A stretch of 64,000 nt of DNA from Pacificispira sp002696645 (lineage in GTDB: Bacteria > Pseudomonadota > Alphaproteobacteria > UBA8366 > Aestuariispiraceae). Positions 26,097 through 35,448 of the stretch are shown here, piece after piece. The notes under the pieces are model-generated. The model saw nothing but the letters and a program-made list of their open reading frames with translations. It was not told the DNA's origin and ran no database searches. A program made the position numbers and the translations under genes. Location of the stretch: contig NZ_JBLZHU010000002.1 in the NCBI RefSeq assembly GCF_048892425.1, positions 310,001-374,000 of the forward strand, read 5' to 3'. The first letter of the stretch is position 1. Each line of letters opens with the position of its first letter.

Positions 26097-27329
26097 ATGA
26101 AAGGTCCTGTTGCTTTTGTTCTGAAGGGTTATCCCCGACTTTCGGAAACCTTTATCGCGCAAGAGATTTTGGGCCTGGAGCGACGTGGTTTGGATATCCG
26201 CCTGATATCGCTGCGCCACCCCACAGATACGGCGACCCATCCGGTCCATGCGGAAATTCGGGCACCTGTTTCCTATCTGCCGGAATATCTGCATTCACAG
26301 CCCTTGCGGGTCTGGCGGGGATGGCGCAAGGCGCGGAAGCTACCCGGTTACAGGGATGCCTGGGCCGCGTTTAGTGCTGATCTCAAACGGGATAGAACGC
26401 GCAATCGCCTGCGCCGCTTCGGTCAGGCCTGTGTTTTGGCAGCCGAACTGCCGCAGGATGTGGTGCGGTTGCATTTTCATTTCCTGCACACACCAGCCTC
26501 CGTCACGCGCTATGCCGCAATAATGCGTCAATTGCCCTATAGCGGGTCCGCCCATGCCAAGGATATCTGGACCTCCCCCGATTGGGAAATCCGTGAAAAG
26601 CTAGCTCAGTGTGACTGGCTGGTGACCTGCACCGCCAGCGGGGCAGAGCATTTGCGCAAACTGGCCCCATACCCGGATCGCGTCGCCCTGCAATATCATG
26701 GCATCGATTTGAACAGGTTTCCCCTGCTGGACCGAAAGCCACAATCGGTGCCGGGACCGGTTATTCTGTTGTCGGTGGGTCGTGCGGTGCCCAAAAAGGG
26801 ATTTGGCGACTTACTGACCGCCCTGTCCCTGATCCCGAAAGAGCTGGATTGGCGGCTTGTCCATATCGGCGGTGGGAAATTGCTGGCATCCCTGAAGCAA
26901 CAGGCGGTGGACCAGCACTTATACGACCGCATTGAATGGCGCGGGCCACAGCCCCAGACAGCCGTATTGGAAGCCTTGCGTCAGGCAGATATTTTTGTGC
27001 TGGCCAGCAAGATTGCCAAAGACGGGGATCGGGATGGCCTGCCCAATGTGTTGATGGAGGCGCAAAGTCAGGGCGTGGCGGTGGTCGCGACCGAAGTATC
27101 GGCCATTCCAGAATTGATCGAACAGCAGAAGACCGGCCTGCTGGTGCCGCCGGGAGATTCAGCGGCCCTGTCGGCGGCTTTGGAAAGGCTGATCCGGGAT
27201 CAAACCCTGCGACAGACATTGGCTCAGGCTGGCGCGAAACGGGTGCGCGAGTCTTTTAATGCCGCCCATGAATTGGATATTCTGGCGCGGCGCTTTGGCT
27301 TGCAACCGGAAGACCAGCCCGATGACTGA
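26097..27329 (+). CDS. GT4-family glycosyltransferase
   Basis: 410 residues. It begins GPVAFVLKGYPRLSETFIAQEI, the colanic-acid-type start of many exopolysaccharide GT4 enzymes, and has the C-terminal donor site VLLSVGRAVPKKGFGDLLTAL and the EX7E-type region IFVLASKIAKDGDRDGLPNVLMEAQ. It also contains the FHFLHTPASVTRYAAIM stretch usual in this group. Retaining transfer of a hexose or related sugar from a nucleotide donor is expected; the donor is unknown. It starts 6 bases after the previous stop and ends overlapping the next gene by 8 bases. Confidence 0.88.
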   Translation: MKGPVAFVLKGYPRLSETFIAQEILGLERRGLDIRLISLRHPTDTATHPVHAEIRAPVSYLPEYLHSQPLRVWRGWRKARKLPGYRDAWAAFSADLKRDRTRNRLRRFGQACVLAAELPQDVVRLHFHFLHTPASVTRYAAIMRQLPYSGSAHAKDIWTSPDWEIREKLAQCDWLVTCTASGAEHLRKLAPYPDRVALQYHGIDLNRFPLLDRKPQSVPGPVILLSVGRAVPKKGFGDLLTALSLIPKELDWRLVHIGGGKLLASLKQQAVDQHLYDRIEWRGPQPQTAVLEALRQADIFVLASKIAKDGDRDGLPNVLMEAQSQGVAVVATEVSAIPELIEQQKTGLLVPPGDSAALSAALERLIRDQTLRQTLAQAGAKRVRESFNAAHELDILARRFGLQPEDQPDD

Positions 27330-28473
27330 TGAGCCGCCCCCTGCAAAAGTCGCCTTTTATGCCCCGCTGAAACCGCCCGGCCATGTTACCCCATCGGGCG
27401 ACCGGCGCTTTGCCAGATTGCTGATGCGCGCCCTGCGGCAGGCAGGGTTTCAGGTTGATCTGGCCAGCAGTCTGCGCAGTCGCAACGCCGATGGAAATGT
27501 CACACGACAACAGCAGATTGAAGCGCGCGCGGCGCGGCTGATCCCTAAGCTTTTGGCGCGTTATGGCCAGAACCCCCCTGATATCTGGTTCACCTATCAC
27601 CTGTATCACAAGGCCCCGGATTTATTGGGCCCCGCCGTCAGTCGCGCGCTGAATATCCCCTATGTGGTTGCCGAAGCCAGCGTTGCCCCTGCGAAAGGGT
27701 CTGGACCCTGGGCGCGGGGATATCGACTCAGCCTGGATGCACTCAATCAGGCGGCGCTGGTTTTACAGCCCAACCCAAAGGACTTTGCGGGGGTCGCCCC
27801 CTGTTTGCGGTCCAGTGCGGATCAGGTTGCGTTGCCACCCTTTCTGGATACACGGCTGGAAGGCGCGCCCTTTGCCCATCGGGTTGACCATCGCGCGGCC
27901 TGGGCGGCGCGTCTGTCCCTGCCATTGGACGTGCCCTGGTTGATTGCGACGGGCATGATGCGGGAAGGGGACAAGAAACAGTCCTTCTTGGTGCTGTCTA
28001 AGGTCATGAGACAGCTTGGACCCGCGAATTTACGCCTGATTCTGGTCGGTAATGGCCCCGCGAGAGCGGAGATTGCAGCGGCCTTTGCCGGTGATGATCG
28101 CATCTGCTTTGCAGGCATGCTGGAGGCCCGGGCATTGCGCCAGTTGAATGCCGCGTGTGATCTGTATGTGTGGCCCGCTGTGGGGGAGGCGTTCGGCATG
28201 GCCCCGCTGGAAGCACAGGCTGCGGGTTTGCCGGTGGTGATGGGGGATCGTCCAGGGGTGCGCGCAATGGTGCGGGACGGGGAAACAGGATTGCTGACCC
28301 CGGAAGGCGACGCACTGGCTTTGGCAAGTGCGGTCGAAACACTGTTGGCAGACCCGATACGACGGGGGGAAATGGTGTTTGCAGCGCGCGCCCATGTACA
28401 GGCGCAGCATGATATATCCAGCGCCGCGCGGATGTTGCATAACACCCTGACTCCCTTGATTCAGGGGCGCTGA
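27322..28473 (+). CDS. GT4-family glycosyltransferase
   Basis: 383 residues from the ATG at 27322, which overlaps the preceding stop by 8 bases; a longer frame to 27259 lies inside the upstream gene. It has the N-terminal VAFYAPLKPPGHVTPSGDRRFARLL, and the donor half has IATGMMREGDKKQSFLVLSKVM, RLILVGNGPARAEIAAAF and YVWPAVGEAFGMAPLEAQAAGLPVV, the EX7E motif of GT4 enzymes. Probably cytosolic or membrane-peripheral. The acceptor may be the product of the preceding transferase, but this is only implied by operon order. Confidence 0.88.
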   Translation: MTDEPPPAKVAFYAPLKPPGHVTPSGDRRFARLLMRALRQAGFQVDLASSLRSRNADGNVTRQQQIEARAARLIPKLLARYGQNPPDIWFTYHLYHKAPDLLGPAVSRALNIPYVVAEASVAPAKGSGPWARGYRLSLDALNQAALVLQPNPKDFAGVAPCLRSSADQVALPPFLDTRLEGAPFAHRVDHRAAWAARLSLPLDVPWLIATGMMREGDKKQSFLVLSKVMRQLGPANLRLILVGNGPARAEIAAAFAGDDRICFAGMLEARALRQLNAACDLYVWPAVGEAFGMAPLEAQAAGLPVVMGDRPGVRAMVRDGETGLLTPEGDALALASAVETLLADPIRRGEMVFAARAHVQAQHDISSAARMLHNTLTPLIQGR

Positions 28474-28475
28474 CC

Positions 28476-29087
28476 ATGACAATACACCTTGCTCTGATCC
28501 GCCATGGCCCGACCGACTGGAACACGGAAAAAAGATTGCAGGGCCGCATCGATACCCATCTGAGCCTGGCAGGGCGGGCGCGTGTGTCTGGATATAGAGT
28601 GCCGCCTGCGATGATGTCATTTCAACGGTATTGCAGCCCGATGGCGCGCGCCCAGCAAACCGCCCAGATTGTTTTTGGTGATGGCCCATGGGCCACCGCG
28701 CCGGAACTGACTGAAATCAGCTATGGGGAATGGGAAGGGCGCATTCTGTCCGATCTGCGTCAGAAATTGGGGGAGGAGATGCGCCTGAATGAGGCACGGG
28801 GACTGGATTTCTGTGCCCCTGGTGGGGAGAGCCCCCGCATGGTTCAGGCCCGCCTTGCCCCCTTGCTGCAACGCTGGGTCCAGGCGGGAGAGGACGTGCT
28901 GGCGATCACCCATAAGGGGGTTATCCGGGCGATTTATGCCTGGGCGGCGGGATGGGATATGACCGGTAAAATTCCGGACAAATTGCGCTGGGATGCGGTT
29001 CATCTGTTCACCTTGGATGCCAAGGGCATACCTCATGTTTTGCAGTTGAATGCCCCGTTGAGCGCAACCACACAGGGGGGATCATGA
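28476..29087 (+). CDS. Histidine phosphatase (phosphoglycerate-mutase-like) family protein
   Basis: 203 residues. The catalytic LIRHGPTDWNTEKRLQGRIDTHLS opens the protein (RHG motif, His at about 9), a conserved Glu/Arg region lies in TEISYGEWEGRILSDLRQ, and the second catalytic His is in VLAITHKGVIRAIYAW. It is a small phosphatase of the GpmB/CobC type. Its place inside a glycosyltransferase operon suggests removal of a phosphate from a sugar or activated intermediate, but no substrate can be named. It starts 2 bases after the previous stop and overlaps the following gene by 4 bases. Confidence 0.88.
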   Translation: MTIHLALIRHGPTDWNTEKRLQGRIDTHLSLAGRARVSGYRVPPAMMSFQRYCSPMARAQQTAQIVFGDGPWATAPELTEISYGEWEGRILSDLRQKLGEEMRLNEARGLDFCAPGGESPRMVQARLAPLLQRWVQAGEDVLAITHKGVIRAIYAWAAGWDMTGKIPDKLRWDAVHLFTLDAKGIPHVLQLNAPLSATTQGGS

Positions 29088-30256
29088 ACGATAAGCCCCG
29101 GCTGCTGTTTCATGTGCAACATATGTTGGGTATTGGGCATCGCATTCGCGCTGAGCGGATCGCCTTGGCCTGTGTTGATGTTGGATTTGATGTCACCTTG
29201 ATGGAGGGGGGCGTTCCCGCCCTGGAATGTGACACGCCCCCAGGTTTGACGCGGGTGCAATTGCCCTCGGCACGGTCGGCGGATGCGGCGTTTTCCGCCG
29301 TGGTTGATGCGGATACGGGTCAGGTCGTTGATGATGCCTGGCGGGCGCGGCGGTTGGCGGCCAGCCTGGCGGCGCTTGAAACCAGCCAGCCCGATATCTT
29401 GCTGGTGGAAGGTTTTCCCTTCGCGCGACGCGCCTTTCGGTTTGAATTGGTCCCACTGGTTCAGCAGGCCCGGACAATGGGCGCGCGAACCGTCGTATCG
29501 GTGCGGGATATCCTGGTGGCGCGATCCGATCTTTCAAAAGTCGCCCAGATTGCGGAATTAACCCGGTTGCTTTTTGACACGGTTTTGGTGCACGGGGATC
29601 CGGGCTTTGCACAACTGGTCGACAGCTTCCCGGCGGCGGCTGTTGTTGCAGATCGGCTGATCTATACCGGCATCGTTTCTCCCCCACCCCCGATGCCAAT
29701 TTCAGATCGTCCCAATCTTGAGCAAGCGGGGGAGGTTATAGTGTCCTGTGGCGGGGGGGCTGTGGGTGGAGCCTTGATTCGAGCGGCGGTGGCGGCGCGG
29801 CCCTTGTCGCGATTGGCGGACAGGACTTGGCGCATTTTAATCGGCCCTAATCTGCCGCCAGAAGACCGGGCGGTTCTGGATGCACTGCCAGATGGGATCA
29901 TCGCGGAATCAGCACGCCACGATTTTACGGCCTTGTTGGCCGGGGCGGCCCTGTCGATCAGTCAGGCTGGGTATAATACGGTTGCGGATCTGGCGGTGAC
30001 GGGCTGTCCATCGGTGCTGGTTCCCTTTGGTGGGCCAGGGGGTAAGGAAACGGAACAGCCCATGCGCGCCAAATTATTGGCGGCTGCTGGACGGGTTGTC
30101 TGTTTGCCGGAATCGGATCTGACGCCCGGTACGTTGGCACAGGCGGTGGATCAGGCGCTGGTCTTGCCCAGACAAGGCCAGTCCCCCTATCGTCTGCAGG
30201 GGGCCGCGCAGTCCGCCGCTGCCCTGATGGATCTGCTTGGGGGAGAGAGACGATGA
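29084..30256 (+). CDS. MurG-like (GT28-type) glycosyltransferase
   Basis: 390 residues, starting on an ATGA overlap with the phosphatase gene. The N-terminal half has LLFHVQHMLGIGHRIRAERIALAC (G-x-GH-x-x-R) and the C-terminal half VIVSCGGGAVGGALIRAAV and ISQAGYNTVADLAVTGCPSVLVPFGG, the nucleotide-sugar site of MurG-like enzymes. It shares these motifs with the first gene of the operon (24858) but is otherwise quite divergent. The following deacetylase gene also overlaps by 4 bases. The sugar donor is unknown. Confidence 0.8.
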   Translation: MNDKPRLLFHVQHMLGIGHRIRAERIALACVDVGFDVTLMEGGVPALECDTPPGLTRVQLPSARSADAAFSAVVDADTGQVVDDAWRARRLAASLAALETSQPDILLVEGFPFARRAFRFELVPLVQQARTMGARTVVSVRDILVARSDLSKVAQIAELTRLLFDTVLVHGDPGFAQLVDSFPAAAVVADRLIYTGIVSPPPPMPISDRPNLEQAGEVIVSCGGGAVGGALIRAAVAARPLSRLADRTWRILIGPNLPPEDRAVLDALPDGIIAESARHDFTALLAGAALSISQAGYNTVADLAVTGCPSVLVPFGGPGGKETEQPMRAKLLAAAGRVVCLPESDLTPGTLAQAVDQALVLPRQGQSPYRLQGAAQSAAALMDLLGGERR

Positions 30257-31014
30257 CGGGTTGGGACGCCTTGCGCCAGGAACTGGATCTATGGCATCGC
30301 ACCGGAACACAGGCCAGGCTGTGGTGGCGGGATGATGATGCACGCGCGGCAACGCCGGTGTTGGATCACTTGTTGACCGTCGCGCAGGGGCTTCCCCTGG
30401 CATTGGCGGTTATTCCGGTCGGGCTGGAACCCTCGCTGATCGCCAGAATGCGGGGTGTGAAAACTGTTTCAATTCTGCCCCATGGCTATGCGCATTCCAA
30501 TCATGAGCCGGCAGATCGCAAGAAGGCTGAATTCGGTGCCAGTCGGGATGTGACCCAGGCCGTGTCGGACCTTCGCCAGTCATTGGCATTGTTGCAGGAT
30601 GCGTTTGGGGATCAGGTCTTCCCCTTATTCGTGCCGCCCTGGAACCGCATCGCGCCGGAAATTGTTGAATGTGTAACCGATGCCGGGCTGCGGGGGGTCT
30701 CCACCTTCACAGACCGGACCCCCAATCGCCGGGTGGCGGGCCTGAATACGCATGTTGATATTCTGGATTGGAAGGCCAAAAAACAGACCGGTCGCGCTCG
30801 TTTTCTGGGGCAAGAGGCCGTGCTGTCCGATCTTGTCGCCGCATTGGCAAGGCGTCGCGTCCCGACGCCTGGAACCGATACGACAGAAGCGGTTGGACTG
30901 TTGACCCATCACCTGGAGCATGATCAGGACAGTTGGGATTTTCTGGCGCGCCTGGTTCAGTTTGTCGATGAGCATCCAGGCGTTGGATGGATTTCCGCCC
31001 CTCAGGGCCTTTGA
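30253..31014 (+). CDS. Polysaccharide deacetylase-family (NodB-like) protein
   Basis: 253 residues. The metal-binding pattern of carbohydrate esterase family 4 is recognisable: an Asp pair in LWWRDDDARAATPVL, the H-x3-H in ILPHGYAHSNHEP, and FVPPWNRIAPEIVE in place of the usual arginine motif. No signal peptide is seen, so it would act in the cytosol, perhaps deacetylating a glycan intermediate made by the preceding transferases. It starts on an ATGA overlap and ends the operon. Family confidence is moderate because the sequence is divergent from secreted chitin/peptidoglycan deacetylases. Confidence 0.75.
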   Translation: MTGWDALRQELDLWHRTGTQARLWWRDDDARAATPVLDHLLTVAQGLPLALAVIPVGLEPSLIARMRGVKTVSILPHGYAHSNHEPADRKKAEFGASRDVTQAVSDLRQSLALLQDAFGDQVFPLFVPPWNRIAPEIVECVTDAGLRGVSTFTDRTPNRRVAGLNTHVDILDWKAKKQTGRARFLGQEAVLSDLVAALARRRVPTPGTDTTEAVGLLTHHLEHDQDSWDFLARLVQFVDEHPGVGWISAPQGL

Positions 31015-31026
31015 GGAAATAGTGAT

Positions 31027-31539
31027 ATGATCAGATTGTATTATCTGAAAACGCCGTTGCTGTGGGACCTTTTACGCGGGTTTCTGGGACTGGCGGTCAC
31101 CCTGCTTCCGCTGATTCTGCTGGATAGAATTCTTCCAGCCATCATTGTTATTCTGGCGGCAATTGCAGGGCTGTTTGTTATATTTATTGTCAGAACCGCC
31201 CTTCGCCACAAATCGGAAATCCAACTGTCGCAAGATGAAATCAGGGTCGCCACCCCGATAGGCAGCAAGGAAATTGCCTGGTCGGAGCTGACGGGGGTCA
31301 CCTTGTCCTATTTCTCCACGTCGCGATCCGGGTCCGGCAATGGGGTCATGACGCTTAAATTATCTGATGGGACCACGGTAATTCGGATCGACTCTAACCT
31401 GAATAGCTTTGATACTGTGGTGAAACAGGTTGCGCGGGTCTGTTCGAAAGTCCCCGTTGCGGTTAGTCCAACGACAGTGCACAATTTTGATGCATTGGGG
31501 GCGCCCATCGCGGGGGATGATCCCCCGGATGCGGGTTAG
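31027..31539 (+). CDS. Small membrane protein with PH-like C-terminal domain
   Basis: 170 residues that I do not recognise as a named family. Two hydrophobic helices stand at the N-terminus (about 15-33 and 37-57), followed by a soluble domain of short alternating strands (IQLSQDEIRVATPIGSKEIAW, then VMTLKLSDGTTVIRIDSNL). This layout, two helices and then a beta-rich cytoplasmic domain, resembles bacterial PH-domain membrane proteins. It follows the deacetylase by 12 bases and precedes the ABC importer by 33, so it may belong to either unit. Confidence 0.6.
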   Translation: MIRLYYLKTPLLWDLLRGFLGLAVTLLPLILLDRILPAIIVILAAIAGLFVIFIVRTALRHKSEIQLSQDEIRVATPIGSKEIAWSELTGVTLSYFSTSRSGSGNGVMTLKLSDGTTVIRIDSNLNSFDTVVKQVARVCSKVPVAVSPTTVHNFDALGAPIAGDDPPDAG

Positions 31540-31572
31540 GAACAAAGACTATCAGGGGGACGCGGAAGCGCT

Positions 31573-33456
31573 ATGGTCGGGGATTTGTTGACAGTAGAAG
31601 ATCTTCGCATCGGCTTTCGCATGATGGAAGGATCGGTCGAGGCGGTTAAGGGCGTTTCCTTTCGCGTGCCACCCGGTGGTACCGTGGCGCTGGTCGGGGA
31701 ATCCGGATCGGGGAAATCTGTAATCAGCCAGGCGATTATGGGGATTTTGCCCAAGGCGGCAGACATCACCGGCGGGTCGATTGTGTTCAATGATCCCCGC
31801 GTCGAAAATTCCAGCGTCGATATCGCCAAACTGGATCGCGATGGCGCGGCGATGCGCAGCATCCGCGGTGGGCGCATTTCAATCATCTTCCAGGAACCGA
31901 TGACGGCTCTGTCCCCCCTGCACACGGTCGGCAATCAGATTGGGGAAGCGGTGGAACTGCACCGCAATTGCAGCGCTGCTGAGGTTCAGGACCTGTCGCG
32001 CGATATGCTGCGAATGGTCGGCTTTCCCGATCCGGACCGCGCCTTGCGGACCTATCCGTTTGAACTGTCGGGCGGGTTGCGCCAGCGGGCGATGATCGCG
32101 ATGGCGCTGGTCTGTCATCCGTCCTTGCTGATCGCAGACGAGCCGACGACCGCGCTGGATGTCACAATCCAGGCGCAAATCCTGAAATTGATGCGCGATT
32201 TGCAAAAAGAATTGGGCATGGCGGTTCTGATGATCACCCATGATCTGGGTGTGGTTGCCAATATGGCCGAAGAAATTGTCGTCATGTATCACGGACAGGT
32301 CATGGAATATGGCACGCTGGATCATATCTTCCGCGACCCACAACATCCCTATCTGAAGGCGTTGTTGCATGCGGTGCCGCGGTTCAACATGAGACCGGGC
32401 GAACGATTAATCCCGATCCGGGAGATTGAAACGAAATCGACCGCCCTGCACGAAGATCGCCCCGCGCGTCCCGTTGCCGATCCTGCAAAACCAATCCTGT
32501 CTGTGGCGGGGATCACAAAGACGTTTTCGATCCGCAAAGGGGGCTTGATTGGCACGTCAACGCCAGTGCGCGCGGTGGATGATGTCAGCTTCACGGTCAA
32601 TCGCGGAGAGTGTCTGGGACTGGTCGGGGAAAGCGGCTGTGGCAAGACCACGCTGTCGAAGATCATGATGCGCGCGTTAAGCCCGGATAATGGCGCGATA
32701 TCTTATTATGATGGCAAGAGCGATATCGACCTGCTGAAACTGGAAGGCGACGCCTTGTTCAAGTTCCGCCGCACCATGCAGTTCATGTTCCAGGACCCGT
32801 TTTCGTCCCTCAATCCCCGTATGACGGTATTGGATATCCTGACTGAGCCGTTGACCATTCACGGGATCGGGACGATTGAAGAACGCCGACGCAAGGCCGC
32901 AACCTTGATGGATCTGGTGGGTCTGGATATGCGCCATTTAAAGCGCTATCCCCACAGCTTCTCTGGTGGGCAGCGTCAACGGATTGGCATTGCCCGCGCC
33001 TTGGCGCTGAATCCTGAAATCCTGATTTGTGATGAACCGGTTTCCGCCCTGGATGTATCAATCCAGGCACAGATTCTAAATCTGTTGAAGGATTTGCAGC
33101 GGGATCTGGGTCTGACCTATATCTTTATCAGCCACAATCTGGCCGTGGTGGATTACATCGCCGATCGTATTGCTGTGATGTGTCGCGGGCGGCTTGTGGA
33201 AATCGCGCCCCGGGACCTGTTGTTCAAAAACCCAGTGCATCCCTATACTCAGGGCCTGTTGCGGGCGGTACCGGAACCCAATCCCGATCACCCGCTGAAT
33301 TTTGCGCAATTGATGGATGACAAGGCCTCTAACCCTGCCTTGTGGCCAGCGCCCTTTACCGATGATGCGGATCACCGCCCGGTATTTCATGATTTGGGGG
33401 GCGGGCATTTCGTTCGGGCGCTGGACGGTGCCGCGCTGCAAAGGAGTGCCGCATAA
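31573..33456 (+). CDS. Fused dual-ATPase subunit of an oligopeptide-type ABC importer
   Basis: 627 residues made of two ABC ATPases in one chain (DppD-DppF-like). The first has Walker A GESGSGKS at about 41-48, a signature LSGGLRQRAMIAMAL and Walker B LLIADEPTTALD; the second has Walker A GESGCGKT at about 351-358, SFSGGQRQRIGIARAL and ILICDEPVSALD. Each ATPase is followed by the C-terminal oligopeptide-transporter extension (HPYLKALLHAVP and HPYTQGLLRAVPEP). It would power uptake of peptides or other small ligands through the two permeases encoded downstream. The start of the binding-protein gene overlaps its stop by one base. Confidence 0.93.
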   Translation: MVGDLLTVEDLRIGFRMMEGSVEAVKGVSFRVPPGGTVALVGESGSGKSVISQAIMGILPKAADITGGSIVFNDPRVENSSVDIAKLDRDGAAMRSIRGGRISIIFQEPMTALSPLHTVGNQIGEAVELHRNCSAAEVQDLSRDMLRMVGFPDPDRALRTYPFELSGGLRQRAMIAMALVCHPSLLIADEPTTALDVTIQAQILKLMRDLQKELGMAVLMITHDLGVVANMAEEIVVMYHGQVMEYGTLDHIFRDPQHPYLKALLHAVPRFNMRPGERLIPIREIETKSTALHEDRPARPVADPAKPILSVAGITKTFSIRKGGLIGTSTPVRAVDDVSFTVNRGECLGLVGESGCGKTTLSKIMMRALSPDNGAISYYDGKSDIDLLKLEGDALFKFRRTMQFMFQDPFSSLNPRMTVLDILTEPLTIHGIGTIEERRRKAATLMDLVGLDMRHLKRYPHSFSGGQRQRIGIARALALNPEILICDEPVSALDVSIQAQILNLLKDLQRDLGLTYIFISHNLAVVDYIADRIAVMCRGRLVEIAPRDLLFKNPVHPYTQGLLRAVPEPNPDHPLNFAQLMDDKASNPALWPAPFTDDADHRPVFHDLGGGHFVRALDGAALQRSAA

Positions 33457-35384
33457 TGACGGGCAAGGTATCCGTTTTCCTCTCAACCGCCCTAACCCTG
33501 TTCTTATCTGTGCTGCCAGCACAGGCGATGGAGTATGTCGGCCCGCCCATCCTGGAGGATAAGGTTACCGTGGGGCTGTTGCCGCCGGTTGAACAGCGTT
33601 TGCCCGCTGTGCCCTTTGTGGCGGATCTGGAATCGCGTGGTCAGGTGCCCGGTCGTCAGGGCGGCTCGCTGACCATGTTGATGAAATCCGCTAAAGATAC
33701 GCGGCAGATGTATGTCTATGGCTATGCCCGATTGGTGAAATACGATCTGGATTTCAATCTGGTGCCCGACATTCTGGAATCCTATGAGGAAACCGATGGT
33801 GGGCGGACCTTTACGCTGCATTTGCGGCCCGGACATAAATGGTCCGATGGTGCGCCGTTCACCACAGCAGACTTCCTGTATTTCTGGGAAGATATGGCGC
33901 TGAACGAGGATCTGTATGCCAGCGGACCGCCGACCTATCTACAGGTTATGGGCCAACCGGCGCAGGTTGAGGCGCTGGACGAGACGACGATCCGCTATCA
34001 CTTTCCAATGCCGAACCCGGATTTCCTGCCAGGATTGGCACAGGCGATCCCGAACCAGATTTATGCCCCGAAACATTACCTGAGCCAGTTTCACCCGAAT
34101 TATCAACCGCTGGCGGAATTGACCACGGCGGCGGAAGAGGCGGGTCAGCGCAACTGGGCGGCGGTTCATATCAAGAATGGCCGATATTATCGATACGAAA
34201 AGGTGGACCTGCCAACCCTGCAGCCCTGGGTCGTTCAGAACGAGGCCCCGGCGGATCGCTTCATTTTTACCCGCAATCCGTATTACTACAAAGTCGACAG
34301 CAACGGTTTGCAATTGCCCTATATCGACGAGGTTATCTTCAACGTCACCGAAGAGAAGCTGATTTCCGGTAAGGCGGCGACAGGGGATGTGGATTTACAG
34401 GCCCGTTATCTGCGGTTTGATGATGTCACATTGCTGAAGCGGAACGAGGCCAGCCATGACTATGACACCTATCTGTGGCGCATTGCTAAAGGTGCGCATC
34501 AGGCGATCCTGCCCAATCTGACCGTCAAGGATCCGGTATTCCGGGAATTGATCCGTGATGTCCGGTTCCGGCGCGCGTTGTCTTTGGGAATCAATCGGCA
34601 TGAAATCAATCGCGTGATCTATTTCGGGCTTGCCGTGGAAGGGCAGAATACAATGCTGCCGCAAAGCCCCCTATACAGGCAAGAATATCGCAGCGAATGG
34701 GCCCAGTTTGATTTGAAGCAGGCCAATGCCCTGTTGGATCAGATGGGGCTGAAACGCAATTGGGAAGGCGCCCGTCTGGGCCCGGATGGCAAGCCGATTG
34801 AAATCATCGTGGAAACGTCAGGATCCACCGAACAGGCTGATATTCTGGAACTGATCACCGACAGCTGGTGGGAATTGGGGATCAAGATTTTCACCAAGCC
34901 GCTGAGCAAAGAAACCTTGCAGCGCCGGATCTTTTCCGGGCAGACCCAGATGACGATGGATTCCGGGTTCGAAAACGGTTTGGCAACGGCTGATATGGCC
35001 CCAAATGATCTGGCTCCGGTCACCCAGGCGCAATATCAGTGGTCAGAATGGGGCGAATATTTTGAAACCAATCAAAATGGTGGCAATGCCCCCGATATGG
35101 AAATCGGCGTCACGCTGATGGACCTGCGCCAGCAATGGTATCTGGCGGAAACGAAAGCGCAGCGGACAAAAATCTGGCATGAAATGCTGCAACTTCACGC
35201 GGATCAATTGCCAACCATCGGGCTGGTTGCCGGTGTGCTGCAGCCCGTCGTGGTGGCGAAAGGCTTGCGCAATATTCCGGTCGAAGGTTTGTGGAATTGG
35301 GACCCGGGCGCACATTTTGGGTTATACGGGATGGATTATTTTTTCTGGGACAAGGACTCCCTAACCGCCCAGGCGGCGGAATAG
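33456..35384 (+). CDS. ABC importer substrate-binding protein, family 5
   Basis: 642 residues with a signal peptide (MTGKVSVFLSTALTLFLSVLPAQA). The mature part shows the SBP family 5 signatures: YVYGYARLVKYDLDFNLVPDILESYE, FTLHLRPGHKWSDGAPFTTADFLYFW and RFRRALSLGINRHEINRVIYFG. It is longer than DppA/OppA (about 535), with an extended N-terminal segment of about 60 residues before the core. It would bind a peptide, opine or glycoside-like ligand in the periplasm; the ligand is unknown. Translationally coupled to the ATPase gene; the first permease follows after 64 bases. Confidence 0.92.
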   Translation: MTGKVSVFLSTALTLFLSVLPAQAMEYVGPPILEDKVTVGLLPPVEQRLPAVPFVADLESRGQVPGRQGGSLTMLMKSAKDTRQMYVYGYARLVKYDLDFNLVPDILESYEETDGGRTFTLHLRPGHKWSDGAPFTTADFLYFWEDMALNEDLYASGPPTYLQVMGQPAQVEALDETTIRYHFPMPNPDFLPGLAQAIPNQIYAPKHYLSQFHPNYQPLAELTTAAEEAGQRNWAAVHIKNGRYYRYEKVDLPTLQPWVVQNEAPADRFIFTRNPYYYKVDSNGLQLPYIDEVIFNVTEEKLISGKAATGDVDLQARYLRFDDVTLLKRNEASHDYDTYLWRIAKGAHQAILPNLTVKDPVFRELIRDVRFRRALSLGINRHEINRVIYFGLAVEGQNTMLPQSPLYRQEYRSEWAQFDLKQANALLDQMGLKRNWEGARLGPDGKPIEIIVETSGSTEQADILELITDSWWELGIKIFTKPLSKETLQRRIFSGQTQMTMDSGFENGLATADMAPNDLAPVTQAQYQWSEWGEYFETNQNGGNAPDMEIGVTLMDLRQQWYLAETKAQRTKIWHEMLQLHADQLPTIGLVAGVLQPVVVAKGLRNIPVEGLWNWDPGAHFGLYGMDYFFWDKDSLTAQAAE

Positions 35385-35448
35385 GCGTGGTGATGTCGAT
35401 TTAAAACAGACAGGTCCCGGTCGCGGGCGTTTGGGGGAAGTTCGTATT

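Noticed and set aside
28004..28689. Overlapping minus-strand frames of about 180-220 codons
   Set aside because: They are antisense to the GT4 and histidine-phosphatase genes and have Pro/Arg/His-rich composition.
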